Source of the DNA: Campylobacterales bacterium
GTDB taxonomy: Bacteria > Campylobacterota > Campylobacteria > Campylobacterales > Hydrogenimonadaceae
Direction: 5' to 3'
DNA: 41,756 nucleotides
Assembly: GCA_027081015.1 (NCBI GenBank)
Contig: JALWMA010000090.1
Location: 1-41,756 of the forward strand
Shown: positions 33,260 through 41,756 of the stretch, one piece after another
Layout of the letters: every line of letters begins with the position of its first letter
How positions within the stretch are numbered: the first letter of the stretch is position 1
Position numbers and translations under genes: made by a program
The notes under the pieces: model-generated
Databases searched by the model: none
The model's input: only the letters and a program-made list of their open reading frames with translations
What the model was told of the DNA's origin: nothing

Positions 33260-33776
33260 ATCTGTAGTTTTTTATAGCCGCTTCGAGCAGTTTTGCGGCC
33301 TCCTCTTTTCCTCGGAACTCTTTTACCTTTACCCACTTGTTCGGTTCGAGCATCTTGTATGTTTCGAAAAAGTTCTTCACCTTGTTGAGCAGCGCCTTGG
33401 GGAGATCTTCGTAGCTCTCTATAGCGTCGTAGGAGGGGTCGATTTTGCTTACCGGTACCGCAAGGAGCTTCTCGTCCATTCCCGCTTCGTCCTCCATAAG
33501 AAGAACGCCGATAAGGCGGCACTTTATTACCGAGCCGGCCTGAACGGGGCAGTCGTTCAGGACAAGAATGTCTATCGGGTCTCCGTCGTCCGCCAGAGTG
33601 TTTGGAACGAATCCGTAGTTGGCGGGGTAGAACATGGCCGAGTAGAGTATGCGGTCTACGAATATGGCGCCGCTCTCTTTTTCGATTTCATATTTGATGT
33701 TCGATCCGTAAGGGATCTCGATCAGCGCATGGACCTTGTCCGGGCACTCGCCGCTGCCGATTTTGGAAATATCCAT
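33258..33776 (-). CDS. ppa: Inorganic pyrophosphatase
   Basis: 172-residue family I soluble pyrophosphatase that splits PPi from biosynthetic reactions. The ALIEIPYGSNIKYEI segment, the YGFVPNTLADDGDPIDILVL block with the three metal-binding aspartates, and the C-terminal lysine-rich helix are all present. The start is the ATG at 33774-33776 (MDISKI), preceded by AGGAGAG; a longer frame upstream has no such site. It is convergent with the amidase gene. Confidence 0.96.
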   Translation of the reverse strand: MDISKIGSGECPDKVHALIEIPYGSNIKYEIEKESGAIFVDRILYSAMFYPANYGFVPNTLADDGDPIDILVLNDCPVQAGSVIKCRLIGVLLMEDEAGMDEKLLAVPVSKIDPSYDAIESYEDLPKALLNKVKNFFETYKMLEPNKWVKVKEFRGKEEAAKLLEAAIKNYR

Positions 33777-33903
33777 AATTGCTCTCCTAATGTAGTTGAT
33801 GCGCAATTTTATCGCAATGTGTTTGAAAATCAAATCAAGCAGTAGAGTGTTTATGTGGTAAAATTCCGCAAAACCAAACTGCAGCAGCCATACGGAGTCT
33901 ACA

Positions 33904-34734
33904 ATGCGCCCTCTCTACCTTACCGATCTCGATAAAACCTTTCTAAGAAGTGATCTGAGTGTCGGCGATTACAGCAAAAGTGTATGGAACAGGCTCGCGG
34001 ATGAGGGGGTGAAACTATCGGTAGCGACCGCCAGAAGCTATACCGGTGTCCGCAAGCTGCTCGACGGCATAAGGCTGAAGGAGCCGCTCATACTGCTTGA
34101 CGGTGTGATGATAGCATCTGGCGACGGAGAGCCGCTTCATATAGCCTCTCTGTCGAGAGATACGGCCGACGCCGTGATAGAGGCGGGCCGTAAAGAGGCC
34201 GGTTTCGAGCCCCTTCTTGTAGGGCTCGACGAAAACGGAAACGAGCGCTTCGTATATCCGAAAAGGAGGAACAGGTACCAGCAGGAGCTTCTCGAGACCT
34301 ACCACAACGACAGGAGGCTACTCGACGCCGACCCTCTCAGGGCGATGGAGAGAAATCTCAAGATAGTCTACATGGAGAGCGAAGAGGTGACCGCAGGGCT
34401 CGAAGCGGCATTCAGGGAGCTTTTCGGAGGCCGGATCGAGATCAAACGTTCGAAAGATCCCTATATGGATTGCTGGTTCATGACGGTACTGCATGCGGAG
34501 GGCGACAAGGCGCACGCCCTCACACGGCTGGAGAAGATAGAAGGGGTCGACAGGGTCCACACCACTGTATTCGGAGACAGCCACAACGATCTGGGTCTGT
34601 TCGAAGCGGCGGGGCGTAGAGTGGCCGTAGCCAACGCGATAGAGGAGATCAGGGAGCTTGCCGACATAGTGCTGCCGTGGACGAACGACGAAGAGGGTGT
34701 GGCGAGGTATCTTGAGAAGGAGCTTCTTCGATAG
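33904..34734 (+). CDS. HAD-superfamily (Cof-type) phosphatase
   Basis: 276 residues. Motif I TDLDKTFL (nucleophilic Asp), motif II SVATARS and motif IV GDSHNDLGLFEAA are clear, and a large C2 cap lies between about residues 85 and 195. Family members dephosphorylate sugar phosphates or nucleotides; the substrate is unknown. GGAG seven bases before the ATG and a TAAAAT -10-like site at 33859-33864 support an independent transcript. It ends 5 bases from the convergent DUF503 gene. Confidence 0.88.
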   Translation: MRPLYLTDLDKTFLRSDLSVGDYSKSVWNRLADEGVKLSVATARSYTGVRKLLDGIRLKEPLILLDGVMIASGDGEPLHIASLSRDTADAVIEAGRKEAGFEPLLVGLDENGNERFVYPKRRNRYQQELLETYHNDRRLLDADPLRAMERNLKIVYMESEEVTAGLEAAFRELFGGRIEIKRSKDPYMDCWFMTVLHAEGDKAHALTRLEKIEGVDRVHTTVFGDSHNDLGLFEAAGRRVAVANAIEEIRELADIVLPWTNDEEGVARYLEKELLR

Positions 34735-34739
34735 AGGGG

Positions 34740-35015
34740 TTATAGCAGGTCGAAGGCCAGCTCCGAATGGATATCGGGATACCTGCTCTCGAGCATAGTC
34801 TCGATTTTCCCGATCTTCAGGTTCGCCTCCTGTTCGCTCCGGCTCAGGAAAGCGATGGCTATTTGCGCCTCTTTCGGGTATTCGCCAGAGATATCGAGCA
34901 CCGAACAGTTCATTCGAGAAAGATGCTCTTTGATCGAATTCACGACGGCGCGCCTCCCTTTTTTGGACTCCGCAAACGGAAGGTCAATCGTCAGGGTCGC
35001 AAATGTCAGGGTCAT
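34740..35015 (-). CDS. DUF503-like small protein
   Basis: 91 residues with a beta-alpha-beta-beta-alpha pattern: FATLTIDLPFAESKKGRRAVV at the N-terminus and a long C-terminal helix, resembling the DUF503/YlxP fold. The function is not established. Its start lies inside the end of the CinA-like gene (32-base overlap) and it lacks a good ribosome site, so translation probably depends on the upstream gene. Confidence 0.7.
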   Translation of the reverse strand: MTLTFATLTIDLPFAESKKGRRAVVNSIKEHLSRMNCSVLDISGEYPKEAQIAIAFLSRSEQEANLKIGKIETMLESRYPDIHSELAFDLL

Positions 35016-35754
35016 CGTGCCTGTCCCCTTCGAGCCACTCTATATTTTTCGACTCCATGAAAGAGATGAACTCTTCAAGGCACTCTCGGACCGACTCCTC
35101 CTCTTCGCCGGCGAGGCTTATGACGGCTATGCGTCTCTTGCCGCAAAATGCCGGCAGGGATGAGAGCTCGATCTCTTTCGGCACCCTTCTCATCATCTCT
35201 ATCAGGTCGTTTTCGCTCGTAAGGGCCGTGAATGTCGTTCTGTATATCCGCTTCGGTTTCGGCAAAATCTCATCGAGAGCCTGAAGTACCATCGGGTGTG
35301 CCATCTTCGGAAATCCCGGCACGAAAAAGAAGCGCCCCTGAAGGCTGAAGCCGGGTACCCTGTTTACCGGATTGTCGAGCAGGGCCGCGCCTTCGGGCAG
35401 CTCCGCCATCCCGATTCTATGCGGGTAGGCCTCTTTTCCGAACTGCTCCAGTATGAGCCTTTTCGCCCCTTCGTGCGTTTTTGGAGGCTTTTGGGTAAAG
35501 ACTTCGGCGGCCGCTTCCCTGGTGAGGTCATCGGGGGTGGAGCCGATGCCGCCGAAACTGAACATATAGCTTTGGGGATCGTTCTTTATGAGGGTGAATA
35601 TCTTTTTGATGAGGCTCATCTCGTCCGCTATGACGAAAGAGGCGTAGAGCCTCTCTCCGCGCTCCAGAAGCTTCGAAGAGAGGAAATCGAAGTGGCGGTC
35701 GGCCCTTCGGCGGTTGAGTATCTCAGATCCGATGATGACCTGATAGATGTGCAT
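34984..35754 (-). CDS. CinA-like molybdopterin-binding domain protein
   Basis: 256 residues. The N-terminal 170 residues match the MoCF/CinA N-terminal domain: IIGSEILNRRRADRHFDF, then FSFGGIGSTPDDLTREAAAE (the GGxGxTxDD loop) and the NPVNRVPGF segment. The CinA C-terminal deamidase domain is absent; the last 85 residues are acidic and of unknown role. Relatives have been linked to nucleotide-sugar (ADP-ribose) hydrolysis. It shares one base with the adk stop (TGATG). Confidence 0.85.
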   Translation of the reverse strand: MHIYQVIIGSEILNRRRADRHFDFLSSKLLERGERLYASFVIADEMSLIKKIFTLIKNDPQSYMFSFGGIGSTPDDLTREAAAEVFTQKPPKTHEGAKRLILEQFGKEAYPHRIGMAELPEGAALLDNPVNRVPGFSLQGRFFFVPGFPKMAHPMVLQALDEILPKPKRIYRTTFTALTSENDLIEMMRRVPKEIELSSLPAFCGKRRIAVISLAGEEEESVRECLEEFISFMESKNIEWLEGDRHDDPDICDPDD

Positions 35755-36326
35755 CAGATTCTGCTTTTTATGAACGCTTCCATCTCGTCGACGATCTCTT
35801 CTATGGAGCGCTCGCCGTCGATGACGTGCAGCAGCCCTTTTTTCCTGTAGAACTCCCTGATCGCCTCTATCGGCTCCAGGTAGACTTTCATGCGGTTTTT
35901 GAAAACCTCTTCATTGTCGTCCGCACCGCGTGCGCGGCCCAAAACGCGCTCACGTGCGACATCTTCGCTCACATCCACCTCTATGACGGCTTCGAGTTTA
36001 ACATCCGGTTCGTTCGAAAGTATCTTGTCGAGGGCCTCCATCTGCTCTACGCTTCTGGGGAAACCGTCTATGAGTATGACCGGCTTGTCGCTCTTTTTGA
36101 TGGCGCTTACGATCGTGTCTATGACGATATCGAGGGGCACGAGGTTGCCCTTGCTGATGTAGCGCTCTATCGTGGCGCCGAGCATAGAGCCGCTGGCCAC
36201 TTCGGCGCGAAGCAGGTCGCCTGTGGAGTAGTGTGCGATCGTGTCGGGGTTGTTGGCGGCGATAAGCTCCGCATCCGTTGTCTTGCCGCTTCCCGGCGCT
36301 CCGATTATTAGAAAGAGTTTTTTCAT
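35754..36326 (-). CDS. adk: Adenylate kinase, short form
   Basis: 190 residues, interconverting ATP, ADP and AMP. The P-loop GAPGSGKTT is at residues 9-17, followed by YSTGDLLR and [10 protein letters not shown]. The lid segment is short, with no zinc cysteines, as usual in Campylobacterota. The ATG at 36324-36326 has AGGAGA upstream; the frame stays open earlier but that part overlaps the feoA-like gene. Start and feoA stop overlap as ATGA. Confidence 0.96.
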   Translation of the reverse strand: MKKLFLIIGAPGSGKTTDAELIAANNPDTIAHYSTGDLLRAEVASGSMLGATIERYISKGNLVPLDIVIDTIVSAIKKSDKPVILIDGFPRSVEQMEALDKILSNEPDVKLEAVIEVDVSEDVARERVLGRARGADDNEEVFKNRMKVYLEPIEAIREFYRKKGLLHVIDGERSIEEIVDEMEAFIKSRI

Positions 36327-36565
36327 GAGATTCTCCTGAGGTTGATTGGTTTTACTATGATCTTTTCGGCCTGTCCGCGGCAGAGAGCTATATCGACTTC
36401 GTCGTTTTTGATCTCTATGGGGCCGAGGAAGGCTTTGCTCTTTATTTCGACTATGTCGCCGACCCTGATTCCGAGGGCGTCGAGCCGGCACTTGAAGCGG
36501 TCGCAGTCGCGCTCGAACCCCTTTATCTTTACGATATCGCCCGGTTTGGCGTCACTTAGGCGCAT
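36323..36565 (-). CDS. FeoA-domain protein
   Basis: 80 residues: [18 protein letters not shown], then [25 protein letters not shown] and a final [15 protein letters not shown], the SH3-like FeoA fold. In Feo systems FeoA supports the iron transporter FeoB, but no feoB is in this window. The gene overlaps aspS by 14 bases upstream and adk by 4 bases downstream. Its role here is unclear. Confidence 0.88.
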   Translation of the reverse strand: MRLSDAKPGDIVKIKGFERDCDRFKCRLDALGIRVGDIVEIKSKAFLGPIEIKNDEVDIALCRGQAEKIIVKPINLRRIS

Positions 36566-38321
36566 CGGCTTTCGGCTGCTTCCTGATGCGGATTCCGAGC
36601 TCTTTGAGCTGATCTTCGCCCACCGGGCTCGGCGCGTGAGTCAAGAGGCACGTGGCGCTCTGCGTTTTGGGAAACGCTATTACGTCGCGTATGCTCTCTT
36701 TTTTGCCTATGAGCATCATTAGCCTGTCGAAGCCGAGGGCGAAGCCTCCGTGCGGGGGCGCTCCGAACTTGAGGGCGTCGAGCAGGAAGCCGAACTTCTC
36801 GTTCGCCTCCTCTTCGCCTATTCCGAGCATTTTAAAGACTTTTTGCTGAATATCCAATTTATGTATACGTATGCTCCCCCCGCCGAGCTCTATGCCGTTT
36901 AGTACGATGTCGTATGCTACCGACTCGATCGCCTCGACATCCTCTTCGTCTATGTTTTTGGGCATCGTGAAGGGGTGGTGCAGCGCTTTTAGATGGAGCT
37001 CTCCCTCTTCGAGTTCGAACATCGGGAAGTCGACAACCCAGACGAACTCGAAGCGCTCTTCATCTATAAGCCCCAGCCTCTGCGCCACTTCTGCGCGGAG
37101 CCGTCCCATGTAGTCCCATACCGTTTTGCGGTCTCCGGCGCCGAAGAAGACTATGTCTCCGACCTGCAGTTGGAGCCTCGATTTCATCGTCTCTATCGAC
37201 TCTTCGGAGAGGAACTTGAGTATAGGCCCTTTGAGACCCTCCTCTTTTACCTGGATGTAGGCAAGGCCCTTCGCGCCGAACTGCGACACGAAGCTCTCGA
37301 GCTCCTTGATGATCTTTCTCGAAAAGGCGTTGTCGCCTCCCGGAACCTTGAGCGCCTTTATCCGGTTGAGCTTTTTGTACTGCGCGATCTCGGCGAAGAT
37401 GGGCGAGTCGCAATCTTCGAAGAGGTCTATCACCTCCACCAGTTCGAGGCCGTAGCGGAGGTCGGGCCTGTCGTTTCCGTACTTCTCCATCGATTCGCGA
37501 TATGTTATGCGGTTGAAGGGGGTCTTTACCTCGTGGCCGCAGGCGGAGAAGACGGCTTTTAGAAGCTCTTCCGCCACACCCATCACATCCTCCTGGGTGC
37601 AGAAGCTCATCTCTACGTCTATCTGGGTGAATTCGGGCTGGCGGTCGGCCCGCAGATCTTCATCCCTGAAACATTTTGCTATCTGAAAGTACCTGTCGAA
37701 ACCGCTTACCATCAGAAGCTGCTTGAAGAGCTGCGGCGACTGCGGCAGTGCGTAGAATTCTCCGTTGTGTACGCGGCTCGGCACGAGGTAGTCTCTCGCT
37801 CCTTCTGGTGTCGATTTCGTCAAAATCGGGGTCTCCACCTCAAGGAACCCAAGCGAGTCCAGCAGGTTCCTTGCGGCTATCGCGGCTTTGGAGCGGAGCT
37901 TGAAAGTCTCGAACATCTCTTTACGGCGAAGGTCGAGGTAGCGGTACTTGAGGCGTATATCTTCGCCAACGTTGGGGTCGCCCATCGTGAACGGCATAGG
38001 CTCGCTCCTGTTCTCGATGGTCAGCTCCTCTATGACCACCTCTATCTTTCCGGTTTTGAGGCGGGGGTTTTCGAGACCTTCGCCGCGCATGCGCACCTTT
38101 CCCCTGGCTATCAGAACGTATTCATCCCTGACCTGGGAGGCCTTCTTGTGGGCGTCGGCATTGTCTGCCGGGTCGCATACGAGCTGCACGAGGCCGCTCT
38201 TGTCCCTGAGGTCTATGAATATTACACCGCCATGGTCGCGGTAGCTGTTTACCCAGCCCGCCAGCGTGACCTCTTCGCCGACGCTCTTTTCGTCAAGATC
38301 GGTACAGTAGTGTGTTCGCAA
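36552..38321 (-). CDS. aspS: Aspartyl-tRNA synthetase
   Basis: 589 residues, bacterial-type AspRS: OB-fold anticodon domain (about 10-100), class II core with YRYLDLRR, motif 2 [21 protein letters not shown], a GAD insertion (about 275-400) and motif 3 [12 protein letters not shown]. The start is taken as TTG at 38319-38321 ([11 protein letters not shown]), because GGAG lies seven bases upstream and alignment to E. coli (MRTEYC) begins there. A GTG 33 bases earlier has poor spacing. AspRS of this phylum may also charge tRNA-Asn for later amidation; not shown here. Confidence 0.94.
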   Translation of the reverse strand: MRTHYCTDLDEKSVGEEVTLAGWVNSYRDHGGVIFIDLRDKSGLVQLVCDPADNADAHKKASQVRDEYVLIARGKVRMRGEGLENPRLKTGKIEVVIEELTIENRSEPMPFTMGDPNVGEDIRLKYRYLDLRRKEMFETFKLRSKAAIAARNLLDSLGFLEVETPILTKSTPEGARDYLVPSRVHNGEFYALPQSPQLFKQLLMVSGFDRYFQIAKCFRDEDLRADRQPEFTQIDVEMSFCTQEDVMGVAEELLKAVFSACGHEVKTPFNRITYRESMEKYGNDRPDLRYGLELVEVIDLFEDCDSPIFAEIAQYKKLNRIKALKVPGGDNAFSRKIIKELESFVSQFGAKGLAYIQVKEEGLKGPILKFLSEESIETMKSRLQLQVGDIVFFGAGDRKTVWDYMGRLRAEVAQRLGLIDEERFEFVWVVDFPMFELEEGELHLKALHHPFTMPKNIDEEDVEAIESVAYDIVLNGIELGGGSIRIHKLDIQQKVFKMLGIGEEEANEKFGFLLDALKFGAPPHGGFALGFDRLMMLIGKKESIRDVIAFPKTQSATCLLTHAPSPVGEDQLKELGIRIRKQPKADAPK

Positions 38322-38410
38322 ATCGGATCTCCAGTTTCTGGTGCGTTCAGACACCCTTTTGAGTTTGTCGCCGCATCGGTTTCGTCTGCCGGCGAGTCAA
38401 TAATGGCGCG

Positions 38411-38459
38411 ATTATATCAAAACCAAACTTATTTTTTGTTAGAATCTTTCGATATCGAA
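38411..38459. promoter_or_regulatory. Divergent promoter region of aspS and nadK with palindrome
   Basis: TATAAT on the minus strand (38411-38416) fits the aspS operon and TAGAAT on the plus strand (38440-38445) fits nadK. Just beyond the latter lies a perfect 12-base palindrome TTCGATATCGAA (38448-38459), near the expected nadK transcription start. Neither has a clear -35. Confidence 0.45.
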
Positions 38460-38530
38460 TCTTCCTGTTTCGAAAACTTGCCGGCTGCAGCGATGCAGGA
38501 GCTGTTTGGGCCGGAGTGTAAAGGTGTATT

Positions 38531-39394
38531 GTGCGAACCGATCTTGAAATAGAGCGCGTAGGTATCGTCCTTCGGCCCTCCACGCCGGAGCTTAAGGCCC
38601 TCTTCTACCAGGTCAAGAGCGCTTTCGAGAAGCACGGCGCGGAGGTTTTGGTGGACTCCATCAGCGCCGGAATGATTGGCATTCTCGGGCAGGAGTTCTC
38701 CGTCATATGCGAAAAGAGCGACATACTGGTATGCATAGGGGGCGACGGAACTCTGATTTCACTTGCGAGGCGCAGCTACAGCTACCACAAGCCGATCCTC
38801 GGCATAAACGCCGGAACGCTCGGCTTCCTGGCCGATATAAACCCCTCCGAGACCGAGTCGTTCATAGACAAACTCTATACCGGGGAGTTCAGGATAGACG
38901 AGAGGATGATGATAGAGGGGGTGCTTTCGAGCCCGAGGGCGCAAAAGAGTCTCCACTCCTTCAACGATATCGTCATAAGCCGTCCATCGATATCGAAGAT
39001 GGTGAAGGTGGACGCCTACATAGACAAGAAGTGGTTCAACACCTACTACGGTGACGGGCTGATCGTATCGACCCCCACCGGCTCCACCGCCTACAACCTC
39101 GCCGCCGGCGGTCCGGTTACGTTCCCCCTGACGGATGCCTTCATTCTGACGCCGATCTGCCCCCACTCCCTGACACAGAGACCGCTCGTGATTCCCGCCG
39201 ACTTCGAGATAGAGATAAAGACACCCGAAAAGGAGTCGCTCGTCATTATAGACGGCCAGGAGCAGTACGACTTCGGACCCGACGATACGCTCGTCATAAA
39301 AAAGGCTCCGATAGGCGCGAGGCTCATACACAGGGTGGAGCGGAACTATTTCGATGTGCTGCGCGAAAAGCTTTCATGGGGGCAGGGGCGATGA
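38531..39394 (+). CDS. nadK: NAD kinase
   Basis: 287 residues, phosphorylating NAD to NADP. The GGDGT motif (CIGGDGTLISLARR near residue 69), GINAGTLGFLADI, and the TPTGSTAYNLAAGGP block are all present. The start is GTG at 38531 with AAAGGTG upstream. The stop overlaps the recN start as ATGA. Confidence 0.96.
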   Translation: MRTDLEIERVGIVLRPSTPELKALFYQVKSAFEKHGAEVLVDSISAGMIGILGQEFSVICEKSDILVCIGGDGTLISLARRSYSYHKPILGINAGTLGFLADINPSETESFIDKLYTGEFRIDERMMIEGVLSSPRAQKSLHSFNDIVISRPSISKMVKVDAYIDKKWFNTYYGDGLIVSTPTGSTAYNLAAGGPVTFPLTDAFILTPICPHSLTQRPLVIPADFEIEIKTPEKESLVIIDGQEQYDFGPDDTLVIKKAPIGARLIHRVERNYFDVLREKLSWGQGR

Positions 39395-40929
39395 TAGAGA
39401 GGTTCTATGCGAAGAGCCTTGTCGGCTTCGAGACGATCGACCTGGAGCTGAATCCGGGTCTTGTGGCGGTGACCGGGCCGAGCGGGGCCGGTAAGTCTGT
39501 TTTTATGGGCTCCCTGCTTGCGCTCTTCGGCCTTGGCGATATCAAAGCGGAGCGCTCCGAGGCGCTCTTGAAGAGGAGTCCGCTTCTTGACCTCGAGAGC
39601 TACGAGAACGACGAGGCGGAGATCACTCTCCGGGCCGTCAAGAGGGATAAGATCAGGTACTTTCTGAACGATCTGACCGTCTCGAAAAAGCGGCTCAGGG
39701 AGATGATGAGACCCATCGTAAGGCATATAGCGCAGCGTGACAACCGTGAGCTTTCGCCGGAGCTCCTTCTGGAGCTGGTGGATGCTATGGCCGCCTATGC
39801 CGACCCGGGATTCGCGGAGCGAAAAGATGCGTTCGTTCGACTCTACGGGGAGTACCGCCGAAAGAGCGACAGGCTCGAGACGATGCGCTCCGACGAGAAG
39901 CGCGTAAAGGAGCTCATCGAGTTCGCGGAGTTCGAGATAGCCAAGATAGACGAGACGGCTCCGAAACCCGGGGAGGACGAGGAGCTTATGAAGATCAAGC
40001 GCAAACTCTCCAAAAAGGAGAAGATAGCGGAGGCTATAGCCAAAGCTTCGCTGATCTTCGAAGCCGAGCACGATGTCCACGAGGCACTGGAGCTCATAGA
40101 GGGCGATTCGGCCCTCTTCGACGAGGCGATGAATATGCTCAGAGACGAGTTCGAAAGGGCGCGGGAGGCGCTCGAAGAGCTCGAAGAGACCGATGTCGAG
40201 CGCGTTTTGGACCGAATAGAGGAGCTTGCGGCCCTGAAGCGGAGATACGGCTCGATAGAGGAGGCCCTCGCATACAGGGAGGAGAAGATAAAGGAGCTCG
40301 AGTACTACAGAAACATCGACCATGAGCTCGGTGATCTCGAAACCGAAGTGGAGATGCTCCTGCTGGCTCTCAGGAAAGAGGCCGAAAACATAAGCTACAG
40401 CAGAAGGGAGGCTTCGCAGAAGGTGGAGAGGTTCATAAACGGCTACCTCGAGCAGCTGCGTATGCCGCCTCTGCGTCTACAGATCTCTCCAAAGCCCCTC
40501 GACGCATCGGGAGTGGATGAGGTAAAGATCGATCTGCAGGGTTCATCCATCGATACCCTGAGCGGCGGTGAGTTCAACCGTATAGGTCTTGCCGTTCTGC
40601 TCTGCAAAAGCGAGCTTGCCGGCGGGGAGGGGATACTTCTGATAGACGAGATAGACGCAAATGTCAGCGGCGACGAGTCGATAGCGATAGCCAGGCTCCT
40701 GAAGGCCCTTTCGAAAAACTATCAGATCGTGGCCATTTCGCACCAGCCGCACCTTAGTGCGGCCGCTTCGCAGCACATTCTCGTGGCGAAAGAGGGTGGT
40801 GCAAGTGTGGCCAGGGTTTTGAAAGATGAGGAGAGGGTCGCGGAGATCTCGCGAATGATAGCGGGAGAGAAGGGTATGGCCGAAGCTTCGAAACTGGCCG
40901 AGAAGATTTTGAAAGAGTTCTCCTCCTGA
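39391..40929 (+). CDS. recN: DNA repair ATPase RecN
   Basis: 512 residues, SMC-like. N-terminal Walker A GPSGAGKSVF near residue 32, central coiled coil (about 150-340), signature LSGGEFNRIGLAVL and Walker B GILLIDEIDANVSGDES, then an AISHQPHLSAAA switch. It acts in double-strand-break repair. It is somewhat shorter than E. coli RecN (about 553 aa). The ATG at 39391 overlaps the nadK stop; an in-frame ATG 15 bases earlier is less likely. Confidence 0.93.
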   Translation: MIERFYAKSLVGFETIDLELNPGLVAVTGPSGAGKSVFMGSLLALFGLGDIKAERSEALLKRSPLLDLESYENDEAEITLRAVKRDKIRYFLNDLTVSKKRLREMMRPIVRHIAQRDNRELSPELLLELVDAMAAYADPGFAERKDAFVRLYGEYRRKSDRLETMRSDEKRVKELIEFAEFEIAKIDETAPKPGEDEELMKIKRKLSKKEKIAEAIAKASLIFEAEHDVHEALELIEGDSALFDEAMNMLRDEFERAREALEELEETDVERVLDRIEELAALKRRYGSIEEALAYREEKIKELEYYRNIDHELGDLETEVEMLLLALRKEAENISYSRREASQKVERFINGYLEQLRMPPLRLQISPKPLDASGVDEVKIDLQGSSIDTLSGGEFNRIGLAVLLCKSELAGGEGILLIDEIDANVSGDESIAIARLLKALSKNYQIVAISHQPHLSAAASQHILVAKEGGASVARVLKDEERVAEISRMIAGEKGMAEASKLAEKILKEFSS

Positions 40930-40992
40930 AAAAGGAGCTCTGCAAATAGGGTACAATTATCCCGAAATTTTACCGCGGGAGCCCTACTTAAG

Positions 40993-41756
40993 ATGATAAT
41001 AGACACACACTGCCACCTCGACGATCCGCGATTCGATGAAGATCTCGAGGAGGTGATCGAGCGTGCCGAGAGCAGGGGTGTAGGCGCCTTTCTGATTCCC
41101 GGAGCCGATCCCGATACGCTGCGGAAGGCCCGTGAAATATCGTACAGCTATCCCGGAGTCTTCTATGCCGCCGGCGTACACCCCTACGATTTGCAAAAGT
41201 ATGACGAAGAGCTTCTGCTCGAACATCTGAAAGATCCAAGGTGCATAGCCGTCGGAGAGTGCGGTCTGGACTACTACAGGCTGCCTGAAGATGAGGGGGA
41301 GGCGCACGAGATCGTGGCCCGCCAGAAGCGGATCTTCTCTTTGCAGATAGAGATGGCCAAGAGTCTGAAAAAGCCCCTGATCGTCCATATTCGCGATGCG
41401 AGCAGCGATTCGATGCGGCTTCTTTTGGAGCACGGCGCGTCGGAGGTCGGGGGAGTGCTGCACTGCTACAATGCCGACGAGCAGCTGCTGAAGCTGGCGG
41501 AGCACGGATTCTATTACGGAATAGGGGGTGTGCTCACATTCAAGAACGCGAAGAAGCTGCCGCACGTTCTGCCGAAAATTCCGCGTGAGCGCATAGTGGT
41601 CGAGACAGACGCCCCGTACCTGACTCCGCACCCCTACAGAGGGAAGCGCAACGAGCCCTCGTACACCGTTTACGTGGTCGAAAAAATTGCCGATATTCTC
41701 TCGATCGATTACGAAGAGGCCGCCGAGTTGACCACAAGGAACGCAAAGAGGCTATT
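40993..41756 (+). CDS. tatD: TatD-family metal-dependent deoxyribonuclease, partial (3' end outside window)
   Basis: 254 residues visible. The metal motif IIDTHCHLDD is at the N-terminus, followed by AVGECGLDYYR (metal-bridging Glu), LIVHIRDA, GVLHCYNA and ETDAPYLTPHPYRGKRNEP, the full TatD signature. Only the last few residues are missing. A TACAAT -10-like site at 40952-40957 suggests its own promoter in the 63-base gap after recN. In C. jejuni a response regulator gene (cbrR) lies between recN and tatD; it is absent here (from memory). Confidence 0.95.
   Translation, partial: MIIDTHCHLDDPRFDEDLEEVIERAESRGVGAFLIPGADPDTLRKAREISYSYPGVFYAAGVHPYDLQKYDEELLLEHLKDPRCIAVGECGLDYYRLPEDEGEAHEIVARQKRIFSLQIEMAKSLKKPLIVHIRDASSDSMRLLLEHGASEVGGVLHCYNADEQLLKLAEHGFYYGIGGVLTFKNAKKLPHVLPKIPRERIVVETDAPYLTPHPYRGKRNEPSYTVYVVEKIADILSIDYEEAAELTTRNAKRL

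Noticed and set aside
39346-40323. Minus-strand open frame opposite recN (325 codons)
   Set aside because: Antisense shadow of the RecN coiled-coil region, whose Glu/Lys codons read as open on the other strand.

Overview
The window (41,756 bases) looks like a chromosomal piece of a Campylobacterota (former epsilonproteobacterial) species, roughly 50-55% G+C by eye, probably a free-living rather than host-adapted one. Reasons: the gene order rodA | rluD-like, FlpA-type lipoprotein, trmB, ftsE, ftsX, envC-like, pyrH, rpoZ, spoT, tyrS, amidase matches, from memory, Campylobacter jejuni Cj1282-Cj1269, and ppa, adk, aspS | nadK, recN, tatD matches Cj0638-Cj0644. Mqo is of the Helicobacter type, and the adenylate kinase (190 aa) and TrmB (393 aa) have the sizes typical of this phylum. 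No transposase, integrase, CRISPR array or prophage gene was seen, and no gene-free stretch exceeds 300 bases.

Region 1 (1-3504, minus strand): sulfur assimilation. One unit is metY, an Rrf2-family regulator and cysK behind a strong promoter with an inverted repeat. A second is DUF2061 and cysH, cut off by the window edge. The Rrf2 protein ends in Cys-Tyr-Thr-Ile, a tail of the kind that docks into CysK, so a CymR-CysK style cysteine sensor is plausible.

Region 2 (3659-11634, minus strand): an accessory electron-transfer and sensing island. It holds a tetraheme, an octaheme (with N-terminal beta-rich domain), a twelve-site lipoprotein (one site CX3CH) and a monoheme cytochrome c, 25 heme sites in total. 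It also holds a small secreted coiled-coil protein and a translationally coupled operon of a periplasmic Cache protein, an OmpR-type response regulator and a histidine kinase. Two of the cytochrome genes share an 18-bp direct-repeat box at nearly the same distance from the start codon. This is the best candidate in the window for an undescribed system.

Region 3 (11787-18702): a membrane-anchored FMN/Fe-S glutamate-synthase-like protein, malate:quinone oxidoreductase and citrate synthase (plus strand), then an orphan response regulator and an OprD-like porin (minus strand).

Region 4 (18778-33162): a CAU-anticodon tRNA and rodA (minus), then a long plus-strand run for pseudouridylation, cell division and wall hydrolysis (FtsEX, degenerate EnvC, amidase), nucleotide metabolism, (p)ppGpp and tRNA charging. 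The lipoprotein keeps a near-copy of the FlpA fibronectin-binding nonapeptide. The amidase seems to start with AUA, and its stop codon lies inside a heptanucleotide repeat array at the junction of the two C. jejuni-like synteny blocks.

Region 5 (33236-41756): ppa, a HAD phosphatase, an overlapping minus-strand run (aspS, feoA-like, adk, CinA-like, DUF503), and the divergent nadK-recN-tatD run, with tatD cut by the window end.
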